Source: Coenobita brevimanus (lineage: Eukaryota; Arthropoda; Malacostraca; Decapoda; Coenobitidae). From it: DNA of 64,000 nt. The notes beneath the pieces were generated by a model, which saw only the letters and a program-made list of their open reading frames with translations, ran no database searches and was not told where the DNA came from. Shown here piece after piece: positions 1 to 12,349 of this stretch (positions are counted from its first letter, which is position 1; every line of letters starts with the position of its first letter). The stretch lies in contig CM064632.1 in NCBI GenBank assembly GCA_032717465.1, positions 22,892,951 to 22,956,950 on the forward strand, in the 5' to 3' direction. The position numbers and the translations under genes are program-made.

Positions 1-1395
1 CTTTTAACGTTATTTAATGACTCTTTAAGTTCAGGAGAAGTTCCAGAGGCGTGGAAGACCGCAAACGTAGTGCCCATCTTTAAAAAGGGTGATAAATCAG
101 CTACGTCGAATTATCGTATGATAAGTCTAACGTCAATAGTAGGAAAAATGTTAGTCAATTTTGGCAAATAAGATTAGAGAACACTTAGAAAGATTTAATC
201 GTATAAACAAAAGTCAGCACGGATTCAGGCAAGGACGATCCTGCCTCACAAACTTGTTGTCATTCCACTCGGAGGTCTATGAGGCTGTAGATAGCGATAA
301 AGCTTACGATGTTATTTATCTGGACTTTAGTAAAGCTTTTGATAGGGCCCCACACGAAAGGCTAGTTAGAAAGGTTCGAGCACACGGTATAGACGGCGAT
401 ATCTTAAAATGGATAGAATCCTGGCTGAAAGGACGAAAGAAGAGAGTATTAATAAATGGAACTAAGTCAGACTCGGGATTAGTAACTAGCGGTGTACCAC
501 TGGGTTCAGTACTCGGTCCCTTATTATTTATTATATATATAAATGATCTAGACTTAGGAGTCAATAGCAGCATCAGCAAATTTGCCGACAGTACAAAAAT
601 AGGGCGTATCATTAACTCGACTGACGATTGCCATAACTTACAAAAGACCTCGATCCATTGTCCAAATGGTCTAAAACTTGGCAAATGGAATTTAACGTTG
701 AAAAATGTAAAATACTTAACGTAGGCAAGACCACTGGAGACACTAAATACAACTTTGATAATAAAGAATTTAGCAAATCGGAATGCGAGAGAGATCTAGG
801 AGTTATGGTTAGTAACAACCTTAAACCAAAGGAAACAGTGTATTAATGCGAGAAATAAAGCAAATAGGGTCCTAGGATTTATTTCGAGAAACGTGAGCAA
901 CAGGTCATCAAGAGTAATACTGCAACTTTATCTAGCATTAGTAAAGCCACATTTAGACTACGCAGTACAATTTTAGTGTCCTTACTATAGAATGGATATT
1001 AATTCGTTAGAAACTGTACAGAGAAGAATGACAAAAATGATACATGACGTCCGGAACCTGTTATATGAAGACAGACTGAAAAGACCAAGTCTGCACTCGC
1101 TAGAAAGACGTAGAGTAAGGGGAGACTTAATTGAGGTGTTTAAGTGGATGAAGGGTATAAATAAGGGAGATATTAGCAAGGTACTTAAAGTGAGCATACA
1201 GGATAGAACTAGAAATAATGGTTTCAAACTAGAAAAATTCCGTTTCAATAAGGAAATCGGTAGAAATTGGATTTGGTAATAGAGTAGTAGACGAATGGAA
1301 TAAGCTGCCTAGTAAAGTAGTTGCTGCCTCTTCCACTGAGAGTTTCAAGCATAGGCTAAGATAAGCATATGACAAATAAAGGGTGGATTAAAAAA
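1..1395 (+). pseudogene. Broken reverse transcriptase frame of the CR1/L2 LINE (copy 1)
   Basis: The enzyme would copy LINE RNA into DNA at a nicked chromosomal target. Several successive frames together spell one RT: fingers with a KKGDKSATSNYR motif, palm motif A (FSKAFDRAPH) near 335, motif B (SGVPLGSVLGP, where the family normally has Q in place of L) near 490, and motif C at 581-592 reading FADS instead of FADD. The C-terminal domain follows from about 660 (SLETVQRRMTKM, WNKLPSKVV). Frame breaks lie near 165, 650 and 1275, and a TAG replaces the expected Trp codon near 975. With both signature motifs mutated, this copy could not be active even with its frame intact. Extra bases near 826, 1268 and 1362 are absent from copy 2 and could be sequence errors. 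Confidence 0.85.
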
Positions 1396-1536
1396 AAAAA
1401 ATCTTATAACCAATACTAATTCATAATTTTTTCCTTTTCAGGTTACACTATGATAGTCTCAATTCTCCTTTCACACTTTCCTGTAAAATGTCCACGCCAG
1501 TTTTTCTATACTGCGTGATGTTCTTTCTGACTTTTT

Positions 1537-1554
1537 CCTGCCGGCTTCGGCTGG
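1537..1554 (+). other. Stem-loop in the LINE 3' untranslated region
   Basis: CCTGCCG and CGGCTGG pair around a GCTT loop with one T-T mismatch. The equivalent sites are 38588-38605 (identical) and 58506-58523 on the minus strand (diverged, still foldable). In L2-type elements a 3' stem-loop is known to be recognised by the element's own RT; its role here is inferred. Confidence 0.5.
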
Positions 1555-1707
1555 AGGGTTTGGAGGGCTGGGGAGAGCCTTCTTCTTTGCTATCCTTATC
1601 TCATTCTCGTAGTTCAGTTACTCCTCTAGGAGCTGCCTAGCATGGGCCAACCGGCCTACTGCAGTTATCCTCTCTTCTTATGTTCTCACACACGCAGACG
1701 TACACAT

Positions 1708-1708
<1 letters not shown>

Positions 1709-1803
<95 letters not shown>
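1709..1803. repeat. Compound (TC)n(AC)n microsatellite
   Basis: A short TC run passes into about 38 AC dinucleotides immediately after the LINE 3' end. The long alternating purine-pyrimidine tract could adopt Z-DNA. Its counterpart is 38760-38860. Confidence 0.95.
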
Positions 1804-1806
<3 letters not shown>

Positions 1807-2554
1807 TTCTTTCCTCTTCATTATCTCCACTTATAGTTTTCTTGCATTTCATCCTTCCTGTTACATCCTTTCTCCCTGACTCTTTCCCTTCAGTCTTACT
1901 TCCAGCCTCTTTATTTCCTACTTTCCTCGCACAACCTCTCCTAAGTTTCCATTCTCTGCCTCTTTTCTCTCTCTCTGTTCCTCTCTCTCTTTTTTTCCTC
2001 TGGTTTTCCTCCATGTTATCTTCGTTGCGTCTTTCTTTTCTTCGATTTGTTACTTTTCTCCGCTCCCATCTTCTGCCTCTTTCCTTCTCCGTTACCCTCT
2101 CCCGATTAGTTTATGCCTCACTTCATTTCTCACTCACTCTCTCTCTCTCTCTCTCACCTTGTGTCCCAGTTTCCTTTAGTCAGGCGTCTGTCGCACTGCC
2201 ATTGCTAGCCATTCCTTACTAATTGATGGCCAGCTCAATAGCCTCACATATTCTCCCCGTCTCTCTCTCTCTTTCCTTATATGCCATTCTGTATCTGTGT
2301 TTGTTCTAGGCCCTGTCGTTCTCTGACTTCGTCCCTCGCCGTGGCTCTGTCTGAATCTGTGTCTGTCTGTCTTTGTCCTAACGCCATCCCGTTGTCAGTC
2401 TCTGTGTCACTCTGCCTGCTTCTGTCCTGGGCGATCTCTCTCTCTCTCTCTCTCTCTCACCTTGTGTCCCAGTTTCCTTTAGTCAGGCCTCTGTCCCACT
2501 GCCATTGCTAGCCATTCCTCACTAATTGATGGCTAACACTACTGTATAGTTGCA

Positions 2555-2561
<7 letters not shown>
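1804..2561. repeat. Pyrimidine-rich stretch with an ~84-bp direct duplication
   Basis: A C/T-rich plus strand with no recognisable gene. Bases 2146-2229 and 2449-2532 are near-identical direct repeats offset by 303 bp (cttgtgtcccagtttccttt shared), differing at a few positions and preceded in both cases by a CT run. Slippage or unequal exchange between the CT runs would explain this. The same arrangement is present at 39196-39583. Confidence 0.8.
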
Positions 2562-2637
<76 letters not shown>

Positions 2638-2661
2638 GGCATTGTTTTGGTACCTCCCCCC

Positions 2662-2721
<60 letters not shown>
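2562..2721. repeat. (TC)n(AC)n and (AC)n microsatellites
   Basis: A TC run passes into an AC run, then a ~30-bp spacer (tggtacctccccccc), then a second AC run. The partner at 39610-39762 has shorter runs. Confidence 0.95.
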
Positions 2722-3649
<928 letters not shown>

Positions 3650-3873
3650 GCTGCTTTGCCGGCATCTTCTTAAATCTGCATACACAATATCTTATTAGCT
3701 TTGGATTACATATCACCTGGTCATTCTCATATCAATGACCTCATATCTTTTGTTTTCTGTGTCTTTTATTTCCCACGTTACACCTCATGCACGAAGCACA
3801 TAGTTACTCTTCGATACGTGAAGCACCTTTGTCAATAAGGGACAGCATCTTTAACCCACATGAACGGACATGA

Positions 3874-3913
<40 letters not shown>

Positions 3914-4103
3914 CCCGCAGCTTACTTAAAATTTTCCGTAGGCCGTATGCATTTGTTTGTGTGTATGTAACTATAAAACTTAAAAGATCTCTTACCCTAA
4001 AATGGATAAGTACATATATTATCCCAAGGATTGGTATGCAGTGTTAGTCTTATTTCAAGATCAAAGCTACACATATTTCTACCTGTCCTTATTTTATTAT
4101 ATG

Positions 4104-4136
4104 TACTAATAATCTCTTTGCTCTTTGCAGGTAAGT
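4104..4136 (+). promoter_or_regulatory. Candidate recursive splice site (zero-length exon)
   Basis: A branch-point-like TACTAAT (4104-4110) is followed by a pyrimidine-rich tract, then CAG at 4128-4130 and directly GTAAGT at 4131-4136. A 3' splice site fused to a perfect 5' splice site is the ratchet-point motif by which very long insect introns are removed in steps. The same sequence is at 41128-41160. Chance is not excluded, as no flanking exon can be identified here. Confidence 0.4.
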
Positions 4137-4458
4137 ACTGCTTTATCAAACTGTTGCTGGGAGTATCGATGGTATGTACTGAACTTATTTTATTTGTTCA
4201 TGTATGTAAGTATTTGTTTTATTTTTTGCCCACATGCATCTAACCCGTGTTCTTGCGGACAAAGGAGGAGGCTGTCTTGCACGTCTGCTATACCAGTTTA
4301 TATCTGTGATGTTGTATTATATTACCTTATGTCACTTATGCAGACAAGTAAAAAAAGTGCAAGTTAATAACATGGTGTAACAAACAAGATGAATCCATAA
4401 GGAAAATGTTTGAAAACCTCTGGAGCCAACGAGAGAATGACCCCAAGTGTATGAGATG

Positions 4459-4487
4459 AGGTGCCTCCCATGTGAGGGGAGGCACCT
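4459..4487. other. Perfect 11-bp inverted repeat
   Basis: AGGTGCCTCCC (4459-4469) and GGGAGGCACCT (4477-4487) are perfectly complementary around a 7-nt loop. No T-run follows. Its counterpart is at 41482-41510. The function is unknown. Confidence 0.8.
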
Positions 4488-5104
4488 TGTGTTACTACCT
4501 GCTGCCGTATTTGTGCCGGGGCTCGAAAATTGTTGTAGCGCTTGTTTATGACTCATTTTTTGTTCTGAATATCCGTTAGAGGATTTATGTTGGACAAAAA
4601 ACAGTGCCGCCAGTGTGAATATTTTAGATCCGAGAGAGCCACTTGGGATAGCATTTATGAGGCTTAAAATAAGTAGTTTTGGTTTACATCCGAGATCATT
4701 CGTGAATGAAGGAGTTTATTTTGTAGGTAGCAATGCCTTGAATACACCCATGTTGGAGGAGCCATTTTCCTCAGTGATAGGTAGTATTAAGTGTAAATAG
4801 GTTCTAAGTAAAAACCAAGGTCCCTGATCTCACATTTCTTTTTGTGTGATATATCGGACTTTGGGCATCGACTAGACGGCTTAGACCTTGTGACTCAACA
4901 GTCCTCCTAAGAACAGTCAATCATACTTGGTTTGTAGCTGCATATGTAAAGCGCGTACATGTATTTTTACCTTTTTGAATTTTTCTTGCAATAGTTTATT
5001 ATTGTACTGTGAATGAATGTGGTCTTAGTGTTAAATTCATCAAAATGATGACAACTTTTTAGTTTTTGTTTTAAGGTGATTTTATTGAGAGGCGACCTCT
5101 TGTA

Positions 5105-6842
5105 GTGATCGAGTCTAACGAGGTGTTACGAGTATTTTATGTGTTCTCTAGGTTTCTTGTTCTTGTGTCTTGCCCGACAATCTCTCCCACAAAGGAAACT
5201 GGCCATTCTTTCCACCATCTGGCAGCCACAGCTTTCTTTTACCAGCGGCTCTCTCTCGCCCTCGATATCTCACCACCACTGCTTCCTGCTGCCACTGTCA
5301 CCATTTATGTCTTCCTCCTCATTACTCTGTCCGCCTACTCTCTCATGCCCCGCACTTCCTCCCCACTTCCAGCGCCTTCATTGTGTGTGTGCCTTTATAC
5401 ACGCTTCTGCGAGGGATTTGATCGTGTACAGCTTTCATGTTTCCTGCTATTCAAATATAGATTACTACACTTTTTTTATTTTTTATTTTTAATTGCTTCT
5501 CCTTTACATTGTCATGATCTTAATCCTTGTCGTCGTCAACATCATCGCCATATTTATCGTTTGCTTAGAATAATCGTGTTAGCGTTTATTGTCTCTCCAT
5601 CTCAGTCTCATCATCATCATCTATTTTCGTCCTCCTCCTCCCCCAATAGCTTTACCTTTGATCGTGGGAGAATCTGTTAGTCTCCACCACATCCTTCATC
5701 CGTCTCTTCCATGGCCCATCTCTTCTACAACTCATTTCTGCCACAGCTCACCTCTACCAGCTCTTTCTGTTTCATTCCTCAGCCTGTCTCGTCCCCTAAA
5801 GACAGCCCTTAATTTTTGTCTCCATCACAGCCTTTGCTGCCGCCACAACCCTTACCAACATCCCTGCCAGGTCGACACTCGAGATCCACTCAGTCTCATT
5901 CCACGGCTCCAGTTTACTGTGCAAATTTAGCCTTGTGCCTTAGCCAATGTGCTTCGAGAAACTCCTATAAATTTCTGCCACAATCCCTGCCCTTTTCCCA
6001 CTACATCCTTCCGCACCGCCACCACCACATCCCTGCTCTTCACCACAACACTGACCTTCTCCACCACACCCTTGCCCATTACCATAGCCCTCCCCTTCTC
6101 CACTACAGCCTTGCCCATTACATTACCATAGTCCTCCCCTACACCACGGCCTTGTCCTCATCTCAGCTCTCCCCTCTCTACATCTCTGCCACTTCACAAC
6201 AGCCCTGACCATTACCTCAACCCTCCCCTTCTCCATTACAGTCCCTTACTACTTACCTCCTTATCCTTATCCTTACTTACCACAGCCGTTTTCGTCCATA
6301 AAATAGATCCCCTCTACGCCTTCCTTCTTCTCTGCCCATCAGTCGTTCACTCTTCTCTACCTCTCTTGCCCATCACAACCTTTTCATGTCTCACTCCCTT
6401 ACTCACGTACCCACCACATCTCTCTTCTGCCTCTCACCCTTCTCTTGCCCGTCAGTGTCCCCCCTTCTTCTTTTTCGTCCATCCTTGTCTTTACCTTGTC
6501 CACCGCAGCCCTCCCCTATTCCACATGTTCGTCGTCCACATCATCCTGCCTTATCCCCTGCTACACCTAACAGCTTTAACTTTTGTCCCGCAAGGGAAAA
6601 CTTGCTGTCCAGTCTCAGTCACACACTGTCTCTACCACGGTCCCTGCCGTTTCATACAACAGCCGTTCTTGTCCTTAAAAACAGCCCTCTCTTTCACCAC
6701 CACAGCCCTGAGCTGCACCACAAAAGCCCTTTCTGTCTCTTCCCTCTTCATTTTCTTCTCCACCACGCAGCCCCTTTTCCGTTCCTGCACCATAGCCTTT
6801 GTTTTTCCTATCCTTATCTTTCCCTTGACTAATTACATTCAT
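5105..6842. repeat. Long pyrimidine-rich, simple-sequence-derived stretch
   Basis: The plus strand is strongly C/T-rich with loosely repeated phrases such as cattaccatagccctcccc and ccttgcccatta. Open frames of 80-290 codons are rich in Ser, Leu, Pro and His, and arise from composition, not selection. No gene is recognised. Single-base insertions relative to 42128-43825 are frequent after 5670. Confidence 0.7.
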
Positions 6843-6857
6843 CTCTCTCTCTTTCTC

Positions 6858-7007
<150 letters not shown>

Positions 7008-7379
7008 TTGCCCACCACAATCACGATTTCTCTGAATTTCCTTGCTCGTGGTGCACATCATGCTGCCTCCCCCACTCTTGCCCACTCAACAGCCTTACCC
7101 CCTGCTCTGCGAGGAAATCCTGTCCGTGCTGGAGCCAGACAAGCCCCGGATCCGATTACCTTCACCCTCCACGCCTGTCTTTTCTTCCCCAACCCAATAA
7201 TAAGCTCTGCTTGCCCTAAATGGAGTCGAAAAGATCTACGGTAGAAATAAGCAGTGTGTGTGTGTGTGTGTGTGTGTACAATGTGTAGTGTGTGTGTGTG
7301 TGTGCGCGTGCAGATTAACTCTCAGTTTTTCTCTTTGATATTAACAAAACTTTGGTGGAAGGGTTGAGGGGATAACGTA

Positions 7380-7930
7380 TAATTAAGCCAGTTGTTTTCG
7401 GAACAATAGGCTAAAGGTCAAGGCCACAGGATAGGCCAAACGGTGACCTAGCAAAATCAACTTTAACAGTTTTCATTTGACTTAGACCAGACTAGGAAAG
7501 TAAGGCAAAAATCAGGTTATTCAGTTCCTGCAGCAACAATCAGTCATAGGTCAAGGTCACAGGACAATGGCAGAGTTTCACCTGTGTAGGCTATGTGCTT
7601 CTTAATAAAATAACTGAAGCAGTTTTGTCGAGATTTGAACCAAACGTTGTGGAAAAGTTTGGGTAGAAACACAAGAATAAAGTGAATCGATTCTGAGAAC
7701 AATTAGTCAATTAAAGATCAGGTTTACAGAGAAACGTTAAAGGTCAAGGCCATCGGACAGTTAACTCAGTTTTGTTCAGATAATTTTTGAACCAGCGCTG
7801 AGGTTGGTGGAAGGGTGTTAAGGATTAGGTAGAGGATGATGTACTGTAATTCCAGTTTTGGGAATGTTCTGTCAGAAGATCAAGGGTCACAGGGCAGAAT
7901 CAGATATTCGGCCCTTCGTCCGGTTGATGG
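7380..7930. repeat. Degenerate tandem repeat with AGGTCAAGGTCACAGG cores
   Basis: Cores near 7415, 7550, 7740 and 7878 match or approach AGGTCAAGGTCACAGG. They are spaced about 135-190 bp and separated by a second shared module (gatttgaaccaaac..tggtggaa). Two AGGTCA half-sites abut in the best copy (a DR0 arrangement). The same modules recur at 44395-44885 (duplicate) and independently at 56280-56960. From memory, repeats with this core occur in other aquatic animals; I cannot verify homology. Confidence 0.7.
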
Positions 7931-8380
7931 GCGCGGCTGTTGCTGTCCTGAGTGGTCCTTCTTGCATGTGGGTGTGTTCGTGCCTTCAGTTGTGATTCTG
8001 TTAGTGTTTGTTGCATTTGTCGGTGACCACAAAAAGGTGACAATATTTTTTTTTTTCCCTAAAAGTTATTTCCATGTTTCACTAGAGATTGTTCGTGTCT
8101 GCCATTTTATTTTTGGAGGCAGCAGAGGGGTAGTAAGTGTTTGCCGAGTCTGACTTTTTGTTATTTTTCCTCGTATTTTTGTCGTTCACCGTGATACACT
8201 CCGGCCGCGGCTGTTGTTGTTAGTACGGGAGAATAGCAACTGTTTTCAGTTTTCAAGAGCTGCAAAGGCTTTAAGGGAAATTGCAGTTTGCTGTAATGTT
8301 TTTATTGTTGCAGGTACAATGGGTAGTGAAATTGTGGCGGACGGTTTTACAACTGGGATTATATCTAGCAGTTGAGGGCT
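7931..8380. other. Spacer, no gene recognised
   Basis: Mixed-composition DNA with a T-run near 8048. It shares order with 44886-45340, but several single-base indels separate the copies. I see no exon or repeat family here. Confidence 0.5.
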
Positions 8381-8384
8381 TTGT

Positions 8385-9060
8385 GCGCGTGGTGATGATG
8401 ATGTGGTGGTGTGGTGGTGGTGGTGGTGGAGAGAGTGGCGGGGATCTCACGAGTGTGGTGGGTGGTAGTGGTGACAGTGATGGGGTGGTGGTGGTGGTGG
8501 TGTCTGGGTTTATTGATGTTTTTTTGCTGGAGTTGGAGGGGGATGTGGTGATTGTGATAGTGGTAGTGGAGGTGATTTAGATGGTATTCGTGATGAATGT
8601 GGTGGTGATAATAATGGTGATTATGTAATGGTAGTTATGCTGATTAGTAGCCTAGTTATTGTGTGATTGTTGTTGCTGTTGTGGTAATGGTGGCGATGGT
8701 GGTAATGGTGATTGTGGTAGTGGTGATTTGGTGAATACTGGGATTGTTGTTGTTGTTGTGGTAGTGGTGTTGGTGATTGTATGGTGGTATTGGTGATTGG
8801 TAGATGTTGTGATTGCGTTTCTGTTGTTGTAATGTAGTAATGTAGTAGTAATGGTGATGGTGATTGGTGGATGTTGTTGTGATTTTGATATTTGTCGTTG
8901 TTGTTGTTGTGGTGGTGTTGTGGTGGTGGTAGTGGTGGTGGAGGTGGTGGTGGTGGTGGGGGTGGTGGTGGTGGTGATGGTGATGGTGATGGTGATGGTG
9001 GTGATGGTGGTGGTTGTGATGGTGGTCACTTTTGGCTTGGAGTTGGAAGTGTCTGAGTAG
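8385..9060. repeat. TGG/GGTGAT-rich trinucleotide tract
   Basis: The plus strand is almost entirely permutations of TGG, TGA and TTG triplets. The apparent Val/Gly/Thr-rich frames on both strands are translations of this repeat. The partner at 45340-46010 differs by many small indels. Confidence 0.9.
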
Positions 9061-9210
9061 GTGTAGCTGGAGACAGGTGGCAGCAGTAGTGGTGGTGGTG
9101 GAGAGGAATTTTCTTTATTGCTTGCCTAAGCTTTTTCAGTGTTGGCGGGAGTGCATTGCTGGACTTGCTTTTTAGGCGATGGGTTTTTGTTTCATACCTC
9201 GATTTAAAAC

Positions 9211-9211
<1 letters not shown>

Positions 9212-9293
<82 letters not shown>
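9212..9293. repeat. (GT)n microsatellite
   Basis: About 41 uninterrupted GT units; the partner is 46147-46228. Confidence 0.95.
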
Positions 9294-9296
<3 letters not shown>

Positions 9297-10202
9297 AGAA
9301 TACAAAGATAATAATTTTAACCAGACTGACTTCTCTGCTTGAACTATGAGCTATGTAGATTAAGTGTAACTAACTTGTAGAGGATGACAGAGGAATTTCA
9401 AGTTTTTCATGTAGATGTTGTGTCTTTTATTGGCTTTTACTATTGCAACGTCATTCGAACAGTTTGATTTTGATTTAATTAGACCTCTTGTTCTTAGGGG
9501 ATCAAACAAAAGATACATATCCTCCCCCAGCTCGAAAAGTCTCACGCAGGCTGTGACAATATTATTGTATCCGAAATATACCGAAAAACACGTCTGCTTG
9601 ATTGGGGGTTTTAAGGTTGCAGCCAGAATCTTGTCCTAAAAATAAATTTATATATATAAATAATTACAAACGACCTCAGAGCTTCATATATTAGTGAATT
9701 TGATTGCTGTTATGGTTATTTGTGGCTCTCAAGCGTCCTCTTCAGCTTATTGGTGATTTATTCCACAGTGACCCCTCAGCTTAAAGTAGCAAGGCCACCT
9801 GAAGGATGTGGTGTGTGTCTCGCTCGATGTTATTTTCAGCTTACTAAGGAAATTGTAGTTGTGATTGTGATGTACAAACCAGTAGTTGATTGTTGTGGTT
9901 GTCAGTGTAGAATTCGTTTATTACATAACTACCAGAACCAAAAAACATCTGAGCCTCAGATCTTATTCAGTTTGAAAGATTTGGTGTATAATTGTGGATC
10001 TCAGTGTGACCAAAAAAAAAAAAAATCTTAAAATTGTTGTCAACATGCCTTTCAGGCTACTACATAATTTTTCCTTTACAGGTGAAACTTCAGTATGATG
10101 CACGTTTAATTATGACTGAGTGAAAGAAACAGTCTACAGGAAGTGAAAATAATCCCACCCCAAACAAATTCTCATTTAATGTGTGAACCATTTGTTGTAT
10201 GT
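9294..10202. other. A/T-rich spacer up to the gap, no gene recognised
   Basis: Low-copy-looking DNA with an A-run near 10010. Sequence agreement with 46229-47118 is good but indels are frequent. It breaks off in the middle of sequence that continues unbroken in the partner beyond 47118. Confidence 0.6.
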
Positions 10203-10302
10203 NNNNNNNNNNNNNNNNNNNNNNNNNNNNNNNNNNNNNNNNNNNNNNNNNNNNNNNNNNNNNNNNNNNNNNNNNNNNNNNNNNNNNNNNNNNNNNNNNN
10301 NN
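10203..10302. other. Assembly gap (exactly 100 N)
   Basis: A run of exactly 100 undetermined bases, the usual placeholder for a scaffold gap of unknown size. Sequence on the right does not continue the duplicated block. Confidence 0.98.
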
Positions 10303-10578
10303 CAATATAACTTTTTTTAAATTGAACTTCTGGAGTGGTTTAGACATTGAATATTATACTTTAATTCTTAGAAGAAATATTTCAAAAGGGATTCCACTCA
10401 TTAGCTTTAAGAATAATGACAAGTACACATAGTCTTTGCGTTTTAGGATTAAGGCCTTCGAATTTTTTTTAAAGCTGAATTCGTAGGAAATGAAGTGTGA
10501 ACAGTGACCTGCCTTTTTGGACAGATTTTATATAGCGGTAGTTAAAGCTGCATTTCTTTAAACTTACTGATTTATTTG

Positions 10579-10840
10579 GCCATCTGGAGAGGATGGAGAG
10601 TGAGAGAGACTGACGAGGAAAGTGTGAGTGAGGTGGAGGCGGAGAGACGGAGGGGAAGAGAAGGTCAAGGATGAGATGGAGGGATGGAGTTGAGAGGTAT
10701 ATGAGAGAGGGGTGGTGCAGAATTGGGAGCAGAGCAGGGAAATGGCGGGGGACACGGTGACGTGGGAGGCGATTTGTTTGTGGCCACCCCGTATAAGTGG
10801 GATTAAGGCAGTCTGGCAATAGATAGATAGCTAGATTTAT
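10579..10840 (+). mobile_element. 3' end of an RTE-like LINE
   Basis: About 260 bp align with the reverse complement of 34641-34900. They share gatgagatggagggatgg, the GAGAGGTATATGAGAG block, the GTGGCCACCCC-like block and the terminal gtctggcaatagatagatag tail. Only the last codons and the short 3' untranslated region are present, so this is a heavily 5'-truncated copy. The A/T-rich sequence just after it may be part of the tail or the target. Confidence 0.8.
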
Positions 10841-11220
10841 TTATATATTATCATGTGTTTTTGTTAGCTCAGGGCCTTATATTTCACCTTTCGGAAGATC
10901 TCGTAGTGAAAGGGATAAACAGAACCTGGTTAGCCCTTGAAAAGCGTCTCATTAGCTGAATAAAATCGTCTCGGAGGGGACTGGATCAGAACAGAGAAGA
11001 AATTCTACCGAAGAGGGGTTGAGGAAGGGGAGATGTAAATAGGAACTGGTCGCCTTATTGCGTTTTGGAATAATAATAATAATAGTAGATTTGAATATTC
11101 GTGTTTTAATATCCCTAGGTTGCCAAAAAAATAAAAGGGAAGGGGGAAAAGCATGTAAAATCAGCGTGTTAAATTAAGAAGGGTGTTAAAAGCTTCAAGT
11201 TCTCGTTTTTAGGCTATTTT
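10841..11220. other. Spacer with one short dispersed repeat
   Basis: Holds a diverged member (about 10943-10990) of the dispersed family sharing agctgaataaaatcgtc, plus an AAT run near 11075. No gene seen. Confidence 0.6.
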
Positions 11221-11240
11221 TGTTTACGTATGCGCCCTTT

Positions 11241-11414
11241 CTTCCCCCCCTCTCTCTCTCTCTCTCAAGGGCCACATGCACAATAACATTCCCTTTATGC
11301 AGCAGATCGAGCCTGTGTTGCATTTGTGCATATTACGCAATACCACGCACCTCTGTCTGTCTGTCTGTCTCTGTCTCTGTTCGTCTGGTCTGTCTGTCTG
11401 TGTCTGTCTGTTCA

Positions 11415-11459
<45 letters not shown>

Positions 11460-11660
11460 TATCTTTCTACTTTCCCCTTCCCTCCCTTCCTCCAACTCTT
11501 TTCTTCCCTTTTTCTCCCGCTGCCTTCTCTCTTCTCCCCTTCCTCCCTTCCGATTCTCTCTTCCTTTCACCCATTCCTTCCTCCCTGTCTCCCCTTCCCC
11601 TGCCTTTCCTCCCTCTCCCTTTCCCCCTGTCCTCCATCCTCCCCTTTCATAAACACACCC
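11241..11660. repeat. CT, CTGT and pyrimidine-rich tract
   Basis: CTGT tetranucleotides (about 11352-11410) pass into a CT run (about 11418-11454) and then irregular CCTT/CTCCC sequence. Apparent Ser/Leu/Pro-rich frames are compositional. Confidence 0.9.
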
Positions 11661-12128
11661 GGAAAAAAGAATTACCGTGTTATGGTACTTGTGACGAACT
11701 TCACTGCGTAGTGACATTCATACACGTTCTGCCCTAAAATTGAACTTAATTTTCAGCTCCGGGCGCCACAAAGGAAGTCGGCCATAAAAACAGGAAATAT
11801 AGAAGACATACTGATCCGATACAGCCATTATCAGAGAGAGAGAGAGAGAGAAATAAGGCCTTGGGACAGCTTCATACAAGAGAAATTGGCTGGTCCAGGA
11901 TATTAAAACCGAGAAGATAAATAGGCAGCGTAAGTGCCACATAATCGAGCTCATTGGTTGGCGTTGTGACGGAGGACAAAATGTGTTGAGGCAAGGAGAG
12001 AGGAGGAAAGCGAAAAGTGTAGTGTAGGGCAGGGAGGTTAATAAGTGAGATAAGAATGATGAGGACAGGATTGGTGTGAGTCAAGACAAGAGCCGAGACT
12101 TAAGTTCTGGACGAGTGCCATCAAGAAA

Positions 12129-12168
<40 letters not shown>

Positions 12169-12345
12169 TCAAACGATATACACCAGCATGAATATCAAAT
12201 GTTGAGAGTGAAGTGCGAAGGGTTGGCCAGGGAGTCAATGGCTGGGAATCTGGCCATACACAAAGGCATGTATGGCAGAGAAGCAGGCCTGGCTAAGAGA
12301 ATAGAGAGGGGGTAGGGGAGGGGGTGGGGGTCGGGGGGATGGTGG
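11661..12345. other. Spacer with two GA runs
   Basis: Contains short GA runs near 11833 and 12131-12164. No gene, retroelement or structured repeat recognised. Confidence 0.55.
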
Positions 12346-12349
12346 AGGG

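Larger units (their letters stand above)
1..1687 (+). mobile_element. CR1/L2-type LINE, copy 1 (cut by window edge)
   Basis: This is a non-LTR retrotransposon of the CR1/L2 type. It holds the reverse transcriptase palm, the C-terminal domain and a ~290-nt 3' untranslated region. The 3' end, about ctcttcttatgttctc, abuts a TC/AC microsatellite. The untranslated region has an A-run after the last codons and a GC-rich stem-loop. The same 3' region recurs, diverged, on the minus strand at 58361-58700, which helps define the family. The 5' part lies outside the window. Confidence 0.85.

Noticed and set aside
4615..4800. 61-codon frame as a small gene
   Set aside because: It is conserved in copy 2 only because the copies are nearly identical throughout. 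No similarity, splice signals or codon pattern support it.
10075..10100. Second acceptor-donor junction (tttacag followed by gtgaaac)
   Set aside because: The second copy reads tttacagttaggc at this place, so the donor-like bases are not conserved between duplicates, and copy 1 is error-prone here.
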